Source: Kordia periserrulae (lineage in GTDB: Bacteria > Bacteroidota > Bacteroidia > Flavobacteriales > Flavobacteriaceae). From it: a DNA stretch of 64,000 nucleotides. The translations under genes were made by a program, and so were the position numbers. The notes under the pieces are model-generated. The model was not told the origin of the DNA, did no database searches, and saw only the letters and a list, made by a program, of their open reading frames with translations. Every line of letters begins with the position of its first letter. Position 1 is the stretch's first letter. The DNA is taken from the NCBI RefSeq assembly GCF_003054265.1, contig NZ_QBKT01000003.1:1-64000 (forward strand). Direction: 5' to 3'. Shown piece by piece: positions 52,863 to 60,948 of this stretch.

Positions 52863-53090
52863 TTATCCTTCTTGCCCAAACAATCCACAAAATCTAGGTT
52901 CGGTAACACACGCCAAATAAGTCACCGTGCAATCCACAAATGGATCGGAATGACCATTTAGCGTTTTACACTCAGTTTTGTGCGAATAGACACATTTTTT
53001 ACTATCCAGTCCGCCTTTAATTTTTGAGCTTGTCAAAGTGGAAATTCTTTCCTTTTTAAATGGTAACGAATTGAAATTTCTTTTCTTCAT
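52863..53090 (-). CDS. Lanthipeptide-like precursor peptide 4
   Basis: 75 residues from the MKK start at 53090; an ATA-like extension to 53099 is less likely. Leader MKKRNFNSLPFKKERISTLTSSKIKGG, then a core with five Cys, ending CTVTYLACVTEPRFCGLFGQEG. First of a tandem pair with precursor 3. Spacing of the last three Cys (C-x6/7-C-x6-C) is the same in both. Confidence 0.78.
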   Translation of the reverse strand: MKKRNFNSLPFKKERISTLTSSKIKGGLDSKKCVYSHKTECKTLNGHSDPFVDCTVTYLACVTEPRFCGLFGQEG

Positions 53091-53154
53091 AAGAATCATT
53101 TTTAAAATTAATATGAATCGAAAGTAGAATAGCCATTAACTAGAAGCAAGAAGC

Positions 53155-53215
53155 GTAACCTTTGGTTTATAAAATAGCGGTTGGTAGCACCTACGTTTTA
53201 TAAACTAGCGGTAAA
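53155..53215. repeat. Short direct repeat TTTATAAA(A/C)TAGCGGT
   Basis: Two copies of about 16 bp (near 53168 and 53196) upstream of the precursor pair; may be a regulator site or old duplication. Confidence 0.5.
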
Positions 53216-53283
53216 CGGACGGTAAAATTGGAAGATTTTTCACGAAAAATTGAGAAAAGCGAACGTAAAATCACACCAGACAA

Positions 53284-54321
53284 TCAATCTAATGAAATAA
53301 TACTTTTAATAGCGAAATGATCGGAATAATGTTGCGAAAATGTCTTAAACGAATTCACGCTAAAAGAAGCATCTGTCAAAATAAAATCGATGCGCATCGG
53401 GAAATACGGAAAATCGAGCGTTGAACCAAACCCTTTTCCAGCTTCCACAAAAGCATCTTTCATGTTGCCTTTAATGGTTTTATACACGTTTGAAAATTGG
53501 GTATTGTTGAAATCGCCCAAAATAATCTTCTTGTGTGGACAGTTTTTACGATTCATTTCGAACAGTTCTGCTTGTGTCTGCTGCATTTTAAACGCCGTTG
53601 CCATACGTTTCAACAAACGCTCCGAATTTTTCTGTGAAAATTCTTCTTTTTTGGGATTGATGTGCAACGATTGTAAATGCAAATTGTACACGCGAATCGT
53701 ATCAGTATGGCGAACAATATCAATGTAAATTGCGTTGTTGGATGTGTTTGGAAATTCAATAGAACCTTTGTGTAGTATCGGAAACTTTGAGAAAATGGCT
53801 TGTCCTGCTTTTTTCTTTTTTCCACGCAATACAACATGTTGATATGGATAAAAATCAAAAGCTTCTTGCTGATTCGGATGAAACTCTTGCAAAGCGATAA
53901 TATCAGGCGAATTTTCTTTGATTAAATCCACAATCTTTTGGTCAATTTGTGCCTCTTGAATCCAATCGTAAATATTAAACAACCGCACATTATAGCTCAT
54001 CAAGGATAAAGAGTTTTCTGTAGGCTCTGTTAACGTTCCAGAGAATTTATACATCGAAGTCACATGCGAGTAGCCTAAAATCAGCACGACAAACGACAAC
54101 AAAAACTGCTTTCGAACATTCAAAATCCAAAACAGCATAAAAATGAAATTAATCATGATAAAAACAGGCACCAACAAACTCAAAACGGAAAGGATAGGAA
54201 AGCTTTTGGGTACGGCATACGGCAATACATACGAAAGTAATAGCAATGCCGCAAACACGCTATTAATGAAGAAGATGACTCTACTTACAAGACGCAATCT
54301 TTTCTTCTTCTGCTCGCTCAT
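53284..54321 (-). CDS. Membrane-anchored endonuclease/exonuclease/phosphatase-family protein
   Basis: 345 residues. Three membrane helices at the N-terminus (about 15-90), then an EEP domain: SYNVRLFN, ALQEFHP (metal Glu), LHLQSLHI, GDFNNTQFSNVY (active Asp/Asn) and SDHFAIKS (final His). Such proteins hydrolyse phosphodiesters of lipids or nucleic acids outside or in the periplasm. Substrate unknown. Follows the rhomboid gene by 3 nt; probably in one operon. Confidence 0.88.
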   Translation of the reverse strand: MSEQKKKRLRLVSRVIFFINSVFAALLLLSYVLPYAVPKSFPILSVLSLLVPVFIMINFIFMLFWILNVRKQFLLSFVVLILGYSHVTSMYKFSGTLTEPTENSLSLMSYNVRLFNIYDWIQEAQIDQKIVDLIKENSPDIIALQEFHPNQQEAFDFYPYQHVVLRGKKKKAGQAIFSKFPILHKGSIEFPNTSNNAIYIDIVRHTDTIRVYNLHLQSLHINPKKEEFSQKNSERLLKRMATAFKMQQTQAELFEMNRKNCPHKKIILGDFNNTQFSNVYKTIKGNMKDAFVEAGKGFGSTLDFPYFPMRIDFILTDASFSVNSFKTFSQHYSDHFAIKSIISLD

Positions 54322-54324
54322 AAT

Positions 54325-55230
54325 TTAATTGTCCTTACCCGCTTTAAATAAAAAGTCTTTTTCGGCTTTGGTCAGACTTTCGTAACCAGATTTGCTAATT
54401 TTATCTAAAATAGCATCAATTTTTCGTTGCTTCTCGGAGGTTGTTTGTGTCGTTTTCTTTGTAGTAGAACGTTTGGTTTCTTTGTTTTTGTATACGGTTT
54501 TTAGTGGCGATTTCTTTTTTGGTGTAAAAAAGGCAACCAATTTATCCCAAAAACGTTCAAATCCGATACCAATATCATTGCCTTTTTGTAGTTGTTTCAC
54601 GAATAAATAGCCAATCAACGCGCCGCCGATGTGTGCAAAATGACCACCTTCGTTGCTTCCTTGTCCAATAGCTGCAATGTAAGATATCATCAGTAATATT
54701 GCCAAAATCCAGTATTTTACGGGCAACACTCCAAAAAGATTCACAATTAAATTAGGAGCATAGGTTGCGCCAGCTGCCATAATTGCCAATACTGCTGCAG
54801 AAGCGCCCATCAATACAGCACGCTGTTCTGCAAAAGCAGGCAATACATTGTAAGCAATCAAAAATAAAACTGCTCCTGCGAAAATTCCGTATGCATATAC
54901 GGTGATGAATTGTTTTTCAGTAAAGAAATTATAAAAGATTTTCCCCGTAAAATACAAACCGATACAGTTAAAAATCACATGAAAAAAGTCAGCGTGAATA
55001 AACGCATACGTAACAATTGTCCATGGCTTTACAAGCAACTCTCCTAAATCTTTTGGAATGGCAAAATACTCATAAAAGAAAGTTGGTGGAGTACCGTAAA
55101 TAGAACGAAAAAAAGCATTAAATATCACCATAATCGTAAAAATGGTAATATTAAGCGCAATCAGCTTTTCAGAGGCATTAAAACCGCGATACATCATTAA
55201 TAAACGTGTCTTCGTGTCCATTAGTCCCAA
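54325..55230 (-). CDS. Rhomboid family intramembrane protease, copy 2
   Basis: 301 residues, six membrane helices plus a charged C-terminal tail (KNKETKRSTTKKTTQTTSEKQRK). Active-site Ser in MGASAAVLAI (GASA instead of the more common GxSG) and His in HFAHIGGALIGYLF. Overlaps the previous rhomboid gene by 10 bp. Catalysis is likely, but the Ala after Ser is notable. Confidence 0.88.
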   Translation of the reverse strand: MGLMDTKTRLLMMYRGFNASEKLIALNITIFTIMVIFNAFFRSIYGTPPTFFYEYFAIPKDLGELLVKPWTIVTYAFIHADFFHVIFNCIGLYFTGKIFYNFFTEKQFITVYAYGIFAGAVLFLIAYNVLPAFAEQRAVLMGASAAVLAIMAAGATYAPNLIVNLFGVLPVKYWILAILLMISYIAAIGQGSNEGGHFAHIGGALIGYLFVKQLQKGNDIGIGFERFWDKLVAFFTPKKKSPLKTVYKNKETKRSTTKKTTQTTSEKQRKIDAILDKISKSGYESLTKAEKDFLFKAGKDN

Positions 55231-56009
55231 CGATTTTTATTAAACTGTGTTTTCTTAAAATACAACATCAATAAGAAGCCAAACAAGGCGCCGCCTAAAT
55301 GCGCAAAATGGGCAATATTTCCAGCGCCAAACAAGCTCATTCCACCTGTAATTCCTCCAATAAAATCTAGTAATAATAATCCTGGAATAAAATACTTCGC
55401 TTTGATTGGAATTGGCAAAAAGAGTAACATTAATTCTACATTTGGATATAACATGCCAAAAGCTACTAAAATACCATACAAAGCTCCTGAAGCTCCAACA
55501 GCATTACTATAAAAGGAATTTCCGTAATCATAAACAGCTTGTGCCTCACTGAGTACACCAGCATTTGCATAGCTATTAAGTTTTGCCAAGAAACCTTCAT
55601 AAGAGGATTGAAATAACTCGTTAATTTGCGTTACAGAAAATCCACTATCGAGTAATATATTGTGTGCTGTATGTACATCGTAGTAATTTACAAGCGTGTA
55701 TACCAATCCAGCACCAACACCTGTAATCATATAGAAACTGAGAAATTTTATTTTTCCCCAGCGTGCTTCCAATGCCGAACCGAACATCCACAATCCAAGC
55801 ATGTTGAATAAAAGGTGTGTTGGACTCGCCATGGAATGCATAAACATACTTGTAATTGGTTGCCAAATTCCAAAATTTGGATTTTCTGGAAAATGCAATG
55901 CAGTGACAGTATAGATGTCAATACCGCGTTGCCCTAACACATAGGTAGCAAACCACAATATGACATTGATAATGATTAAATGTTTTACAGTATCTGTAAT
56001 CCGCATCAT
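55221..56009 (-). CDS. Rhomboid family intramembrane protease, copy 1
   Basis: 262 residues, six membrane helices. Active-site Ser in GASGALYG and His in HFAHLGGALFGFLL, both intact. Lies 3 nt after mutL and overlaps copy 2 at its 3' end, so the two rhomboids are cotranscribed. Cleaves membrane-embedded substrates that cannot be told from the sequence. Confidence 0.9.
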   Translation of the reverse strand: MMRITDTVKHLIIINVILWFATYVLGQRGIDIYTVTALHFPENPNFGIWQPITSMFMHSMASPTHLLFNMLGLWMFGSALEARWGKIKFLSFYMITGVGAGLVYTLVNYYDVHTAHNILLDSGFSVTQINELFQSSYEGFLAKLNSYANAGVLSEAQAVYDYGNSFYSNAVGASGALYGILVAFGMLYPNVELMLLFLPIPIKAKYFIPGLLLLDFIGGITGGMSLFGAGNIAHFAHLGGALFGFLLMLYFKKTQFNKNRWD

Positions 56010-56012
56010 AGC

Positions 56013-57875
56013 TTATATAAATTTTTTATCTAAATCATCAACGCTTAAGGTGATGAAAATGGTTTTTTGAAACGGCGAAACGCTTGGTTCTTTACAGGCA
56101 AATAAATTGTTGACCAATGCTTCTTGTTCTTCGATTTCTAGTTTTTTTCCGGTACGAATTGCCATGCTTTTCGCTAGTGATTTTACCAAAACATCGGTTT
56201 GACTGAATCCTGTATCGGGAATTTCTCCTTGAAAATCGTTCAGCATTTGCTCAATGATAATCTGTAATTCGCTTTCAGAAATATTGGACGGAATTCCCGA
56301 AAGTTCAATCGTATCTTCTGTAATATCGCTAAACATAAAGCCGATGTTTTCTAAACTTTCTTTGACTTCTTTTAGCAACGTAATTTCACTTGTCGAAAAT
56401 GTAAACGTTACAGGAAACAGCAATTGCTGACTTACAGCTTCGCTCACGGTGATATTTCGCAACAATTGTTCGTACAACACACGTTGATGCGCGCGATGTT
56501 GGTCAATAATCACGATGCCTGATTTTATAGAACTTACAATATATTTTCGGTGCAATTGATAGGTCAAGGTTTCACGAGGTTCTTCATTTGTAAACAAAGA
56601 ACTTGTTACTGCTTCTGACTCAAATTCGATATTTTCTGTGGGAAATTGATTGGTATTCGACTTCGATTCCAAACCCACATACAAACTTTCCCAACCTTCG
56701 GTAGATTCCTTCTTGTAGTTTTGATAACGCGGAGCAGTATTAGAACTTTTCTGCGTTTTTACATCATTGGCAAACGGATTGAAACTTCTATCAACTTGAA
56801 TATTGGGTACAGCTACTTGCTTGTTTTTATAATCGTACGGCGTGTCTAAATTGGCGTCGCGGTCAAAATCGAGTACAGGCGCAATGTTGAATTGTCCCAA
56901 ACTATGTTTTACGGTAGCACGCAACATCGCGTAGAGCGAATGTTCATCGTCAAATTTTATTTCTGTTTTTGTGGGATGAATGTTAATATCAATCGTTTCC
57001 GGATTGACGTCCAAGTAAATAAAATAACTCGGTTGCATCTTGTCTTTCAGCAAACCTTCAAATGCTGCTGTAATCGCGTGATGCAAATACGGACTTTTGA
57101 TAAAGCGGTTGTTGACAAAGAAAAATTGCTCGTTTCTACTTTTCTTGGCGAATTCGGGTTTTCCGACAAATCCGCTAATTTTTACAATATCTGTATCTTC
57201 CTCAATCGGAACGAGTTTTTCATTGGTTTTTCCACCCAAAATATTCACAATCCGCTGACGATACTTACTTTTAGGAAGATTAAACAATTCATTTCCATTA
57301 TGATACAACACAAATTTTATGTCAGAATGCGCTAATGCCACACGTTGAAACTCGTCAATAATATGGCGCAATTCTACCGTATCAGACTTTAAAAAATTGC
57401 GTCGCGCCGGAATATTATAAAACAGATTTTTAACCGCAATTGAAGTTCCTGTTGGTGTTGTAACTACTTCTTGTGAAATGATTTTACTGCCTTCAATTTT
57501 AATACGCGTTCCTAATTCAGCATCCGTTGTTTTCGTTTGCAATTCCACATGCGCAATTGCAGCAATGGAAGCTAACGCTTCGCCACGAAACCCTTTGGTA
57601 TGTAAATTGAATAAATCTTCTGCCGCTTGAATTTTGGACGTTGCATGTCGCTCAAAGGAAAGTCGCGCATCGGTTTCGCTCATTCCAAAACCGTTATCAA
57701 TAACGTGAATCAGCGTTTTCCCAGCTTCTTTAACAATGAGTTTTATTTCGGTTGCGTTTGCATCAATTGCATTTTCAAGTAGTTCTTTTACTACCGATGC
57801 TGGTCGCTGAACGACTTCTCCTGCTGCAATTTGATTTGCCACATGATCGGGTAAAAGCTTTATGATATCTGCCAT
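56013..57875 (-). CDS. mutL: DNA mismatch repair protein MutL
   Basis: 620 residues. N-terminal GHKL ATPase: LLENAIDANAT with the catalytic Glu (E34), VIDNGFGM, and HTKGFRGEALASIAA. C-terminal dimerisation domain with IIDQHRAHQRVLYEQLL and NLFACKEPSVSPFQKT. Compared with nuclease-type MutL the DQHAxxE motif has Arg and Gln where Ala and Glu are expected, and the late ACHxxx...PHGRP box is absent. Upstream is a small membrane-protein gene (57879) in the same operon. Confidence 0.95.
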   Translation of the reverse strand: MADIIKLLPDHVANQIAAGEVVQRPASVVKELLENAIDANATEIKLIVKEAGKTLIHVIDNGFGMSETDARLSFERHATSKIQAAEDLFNLHTKGFRGEALASIAAIAHVELQTKTTDAELGTRIKIEGSKIISQEVVTTPTGTSIAVKNLFYNIPARRNFLKSDTVELRHIIDEFQRVALAHSDIKFVLYHNGNELFNLPKSKYRQRIVNILGGKTNEKLVPIEEDTDIVKISGFVGKPEFAKKSRNEQFFFVNNRFIKSPYLHHAITAAFEGLLKDKMQPSYFIYLDVNPETIDINIHPTKTEIKFDDEHSLYAMLRATVKHSLGQFNIAPVLDFDRDANLDTPYDYKNKQVAVPNIQVDRSFNPFANDVKTQKSSNTAPRYQNYKKESTEGWESLYVGLESKSNTNQFPTENIEFESEAVTSSLFTNEEPRETLTYQLHRKYIVSSIKSGIVIIDQHRAHQRVLYEQLLRNITVSEAVSQQLLFPVTFTFSTSEITLLKEVKESLENIGFMFSDITEDTIELSGIPSNISESELQIIIEQMLNDFQGEIPDTGFSQTDVLVKSLAKSMAIRTGKKLEIEEQEALVNNLFACKEPSVSPFQKTIFITLSVDDLDKKFI

Positions 57876-57878
57876 AAA

Positions 57879-58136
57879 TTACTTGCTATAAAATATTGAT
57901 AGGTCAAAGTCTAGAATGTACAAAGCAATAAAAACAAGTACCAAAAATATGATAATTAAGCGGACAGAAACCTCATAGTTTTTACGAGTTCTGCTTGCTT
58001 CACCTGCATCTTCCCAAGCTCTTCTGTACTTAGCGAAACTTCTATCGGGCAACGAACGATCTTCTTCAGGTTTGTAAAACTGAGGTGTGTAATTAAAAGT
58101 TCTATTTTTTCTTTTTCTGAAGAATCCGCCTAACAT
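57879..58136 (-). CDS. Small membrane protein often found upstream of mutL in Flavobacteria
   Basis: 85 residues. Basic/aromatic N-terminus (FFRKRKNRTFNYTPQFY), then SFAKYRRAWEDAG and a single C-terminal membrane helix (VSVRLIIIFLVLVFIALYIL). Often labelled riboflavin synthase beta subunit in databases, which the sequence does not support. Function unknown. Ends 3 nt before mutL. Confidence 0.75.
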   Translation of the reverse strand: MLGGFFRKRKNRTFNYTPQFYKPEEDRSLPDRSFAKYRRAWEDAGEASRTRKNYEVSVRLIIIFLVLVFIALYILDFDLSIFYSK

Positions 58137-58161
58137 AAAAATCGCTTTTGTAGTTCATATT

Positions 58162-58169
58162 CAAAGTTA
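58162..58169 (-). promoter_or_regulatory. -7 box (TAACTTTG) for the mutL operon
   Basis: Perfect TAnnTTTG match 25 nt before the ATG at 58136. Confidence 0.5.
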
Positions 58170-58241
58170 CCGAAAAACTGAACAAAAACCATTCCTAAAG
58201 CTATAAAAATTGTTAAAATGGCAGTTTGGGGAAATTAAAAA

Positions 58242-58260
58242 AGCTTCCGAATTGGAAGCT
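58242..58260 (-). terminator. Terminator on the purA side
   Basis: Stem AGCTTCC/GGAAGCT with a five-base loop; followed by TTTTTT on the reverse strand, 150 nt after the purA stop. Confidence 0.75.
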
Positions 58261-58301
58261 GTCAAGATTATTTTTGAATAAGAATTTGATATTTATAGAA
58301 A

Positions 58302-58380
58302 ATGTCAAATCGAGCGCAGTCGAGATTTTTAAGAATATGTATGTTTTTCAAATACTTCTCGACTGCGCTTGAAGTGACAA
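58302..58380. repeat. Dispersed inverted repeat, TCGAGCGCAGTCGAGA family
   Basis: Left arm TGTCAAATCGAGCGCAGTCG and right arm CGACTGCGCTTGAAGTGACA form a hairpin with a 33-nt AT-rich interior. The left arm is shared exactly with the element at 60833. Confidence 0.8.
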
Positions 58381-58411
58381 AATAGTTTTTAAATTATAAT
58401 TGTTTTCATAA

Positions 58412-59683
58412 TTACCTATGAATCGTTTGTGTTCTATCAGGTCCAACTGACACAATTTTGATTGGAATTTCGAGCTCTTTTTCCAAGAAATCTATATAAT
58501 CATTGAGTTCTTTTGGAAACTGTGATGGCGTCGTCATTTTGGTTAAATCTTCTTTCCAGCCTTTGAATTCAGTGTAAATAGGTGTTACGTTTTCTTCTTC
58601 GATGTTGTACGGCAAGTGCGAAATGGTTTCGCCTTTGTATGTGTATGCAGTACATACTTTTAAGGTTTTAAATCCGGAAAGTACATCGCCTTTCATCATC
58701 ATCAATTGTGTAACTCCATTGACTTGACACGCGTATTTCAACGCTACCAAATCGAGCCAACCGCAACGTCTTGGTCGTCCTGTTACGGCGCCAAATTCAT
58801 GTCCGATACGTGCCATTTCTGAACCAACTTCATCAAATAATTCTGTTGGAAACGGTCCTGAACCAACGCGCGTAGTGTATGCTTTAAAAATTCCAAATAC
58901 GTCTTTTACTTTGTTTGGAGCAACGCCCAATCCTGTACAAGCGCCGGCCGCTGTAGTGTTGGAAGACGTTACAAATGGATAGGTTCCAAAGTCAATATCT
59001 AATAACGAACCTTGCGCGCCTTCTGCCAAAATCGTTTTTCCGCTTTTTTGTGCTTGGTGTAAATATTCTTCGCTGTCAATAAATTGCAATGTTTTTAAAA
59101 CGTCTACGGCTTCAAAAAACTCTTCTTCCAATTCTTGCAAATCGTACTGAACATCTACGTTGTAGAAGTTAATCATTGCTTCGTGCTTATTGGTCAACGT
59201 GCGATATTTTTCTTTCCAGTTGTCCAATTCCAAATCGCCCACACGAATTCCGTTTCTCCCCGTTTTGTCCATGTATGTTGGACCAATTCCTTTCAAAGTA
59301 GAACCAATTTTCGCTTTTCCTTTCGAAGCTTCCGAAGCTGCATCTAACAAGCGATGTGTTGGTAAAATAAGGTGTGCTTTTCTGGAAATGATGAGTTTTT
59401 TCTGAATGTCAATATTGAACTGCGCCAAACCGTCCAATTCTTTCTTGAAAACCACCGGATCAATTACAACGCCATTTCCGATAACGTTGGTGGCGGTTTC
59501 GTGAAAAATTCCAGAAGGAATGGTACGTAAAACATGTTTAATGCCATCAAATTCTAAGGTGTGTCCCGCATTTGGGCCACCTTGAAAACGTGCAATAATA
59601 TCGTAGTTTGCGGTAAGTACGTCAACAATTTTTCCTTTGCCTTCGTCTCCCCATTGAAGTCCGAGTAGTAAATCTACTGCCAT
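58412..59683 (-). CDS. purA: Adenylosuccinate synthase
   Basis: 423 residues, the family's length. VDLLLGLQWGDEGKGKIVD at the N-terminus is the GTP loop with the catalytic Asp and His side (GPNAGHTL). It joins IMP and aspartate, with GTP hydrolysis, to adenylosuccinate. The gap to the Fur-family gene upstream is 29 nt, so it may be cotranscribed with it. Confidence 0.97.
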   Translation of the reverse strand: MAVDLLLGLQWGDEGKGKIVDVLTANYDIIARFQGGPNAGHTLEFDGIKHVLRTIPSGIFHETATNVIGNGVVIDPVVFKKELDGLAQFNIDIQKKLIISRKAHLILPTHRLLDAASEASKGKAKIGSTLKGIGPTYMDKTGRNGIRVGDLELDNWKEKYRTLTNKHEAMINFYNVDVQYDLQELEEEFFEAVDVLKTLQFIDSEEYLHQAQKSGKTILAEGAQGSLLDIDFGTYPFVTSSNTTAAGACTGLGVAPNKVKDVFGIFKAYTTRVGSGPFPTELFDEVGSEMARIGHEFGAVTGRPRRCGWLDLVALKYACQVNGVTQLMMMKGDVLSGFKTLKVCTAYTYKGETISHLPYNIEEENVTPIYTEFKGWKEDLTKMTTPSQFPKELNDYIDFLEKELEIPIKIVSVGPDRTQTIHR

Positions 59684-59712
59684 TATATTGTGTGATTAGT
59701 GTGTTGTTGTGT

Positions 59713-60165
59713 TTATTTTTTATCCTTCTTTGTTGCGTAGAAATAGAGTGAGTGATTGTGAATGTCGATATCAAAAATTTCTTCAATGGTTTTTTTGATA
59801 ATTTGAATTCTAGGATCGCAGAACTCCATTACTTCACCAGAATCTGTCAAAATTACATGATCGTGTTGTTTGTCAAAATAGGACTTTTCGTAATGTGCCT
59901 GATTTTGTCCAAATTGATGTTTGCGCACCAAATTGCTATCCAATAAAAGTTCTATGGTGTTGTACAGTGTAGCTCTACTCACACGATAGTTTTTATTTTT
60001 CATTTTGATGTAGAGCGATTCTATATCGAAATGTTCTTCACTATCATATATTTCTTGTAGAATTGCAAAGCGTTCAGGCGTTTTTCGATGACCGTTGTCT
60101 TCTAAAAACTTCGTAAAAACGTTTTTGACAATTTCTTGATTATTTTCCTCCATGTTTTGTTGCAT
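59713..60165 (-). CDS. Fur family transcriptional regulator (no CxxC zinc site)
   Basis: 150 residues. Winged-helix DNA-binding domain ([52 protein letters not shown]) typical of Fur/PerR/Zur. The dimer domain keeps [20 protein letters not shown], but only one Cys is present, so the structural zinc CxxC pair of PerR and many Fur proteins is missing. Which metal or signal it senses cannot be told. Start could be the Met at 60153. Confidence 0.88.
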   Translation of the reverse strand: MQQNMEENNQEIVKNVFTKFLEDNGHRKTPERFAILQEIYDSEEHFDIESLYIKMKNKNYRVSRATLYNTIELLLDSNLVRKHQFGQNQAHYEKSYFDKQHDHVILTDSGEVMEFCDPRIQIIKKTIEEIFDIDIHNHSLYFYATKKDKK

Positions 60166-60184
60166 CTTGGCTGAAGATTAAAAG

Positions 60185-60192
60185 GCAAATTT
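60185..60192 (-). promoter_or_regulatory. -7 box (TAAATTTG) for the Fur-purA pair
   Basis: Perfect TAnnTTTG match 19 nt before the ATG at 60165. Confidence 0.55.
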
Positions 60193-60558
60193 ACACTTAT
60201 TTTTCAAATTTTAGGGCATATTCCGCTTGGTAATTTTGTTGCGCTTATGCAGCGGAATCAATTTTTGGTTTCCTTCTTTGATTTTGTTTGTTTTTTCATT
60301 CTAAAAAATGTACTTTTAGTAAGTATATTTCTGATTATCAGAAACGTGCATTCTCCTAAAACTTTATATGAAACATTTCGGCATTTGCGTTTTTTCAATG
60401 CAATGCGATGAACTTTTATTGTTTTGTATGGAATGAAAAAAAGCAGTTCACTTCTAAAAAGCTATCAGTTGTGATATTTCTTGAGAATATTGAAATTGTA
60501 TCTTTTTTCGTTCGTATCATTCAACAAGCATAAGTAAAACCTTTAAAATAATTTAGAT
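60193..60558. other. 366-nt gap upstream of precursor 5
   Basis: No gene seen. Contains a hairpin with arms ATTCCGC and GCGGAAT (60219-60250), which might be an upstream terminator or a leader element. The rest is AT-rich; no perfect -7 box was found for the precursor gene (TATCTTTTTT near 60499 is close). Confidence 0.5.
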
Positions 60559-60792
60559 ATGAAGAAAAAAGATTTCAACCAAAAGCTCCAATTACACAAA
60601 AGTGTCATTTCAAATTTAGACGCAAGCATGCTTCACGGCGGAACGGATATTACAATCATTCCTATTCAAACCATTATTGAAACGCTTCAAACTAGACATG
60701 ATGCTTGTACAATCATTGCAACGTGCAAGTGTAGTATGCAATGTCCTACGACGACTAGAGTTCCAGAGGATTGCAATACTGATAAATGTTAA
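60559..60792 (+). CDS. Lanthipeptide-like precursor peptide 5
   Basis: 77 residues. Leader MKKKDFNQKLQLHKSVISNL, then LHGG, then a Thr/Ile-rich core with six Cys (CTIIATCKCSMQC, EDCNTDKC). It is the only member on the forward strand and stands alone between the Fur and RelA/SpoT genes. Leader pattern the same as members 1-4; the core is different. Confidence 0.75.
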   Translation: MKKKDFNQKLQLHKSVISNLDASMLHGGTDITIIPIQTIIETLQTRHDACTIIATCKCSMQCPTTTRVPEDCNTDKC

Positions 60793-60832
60793 GATAAAAA
60801 TAGTCCGTTTAGTAAGAAATAATGAATTATAA

Positions 60833-60910
60833 ATGTCAAATCGAGCGCAGTCGAGATTTCTATGAAGTTATGTAATTAGTAAGAAACTTCTAGACTACGC
60901 TCGATTTGAT
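60833..60910. repeat. Dispersed inverted repeat, TCGAGCGCAGTCGAGA family, second copy
   Basis: TGTCAAATCGAGCGCAGTCG is identical to the left arm at 58304. The right arm CTAGACTACGCTCGATTTGA is diverged but still complementary. Lies downstream of precursor 5. Confidence 0.8.
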
Positions 60911-60948
60911 ACGTGGTTATTTTTTTATAAAGTAGATGCGTTAAAGAA

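Noticed and set aside
57879-58136. Riboflavin synthase beta subunit label for the gene upstream of mutL
   Set aside because: 85 residues with one membrane helix cannot form a lumazine/riboflavin synthase; the label is a propagated database error in this lineage.
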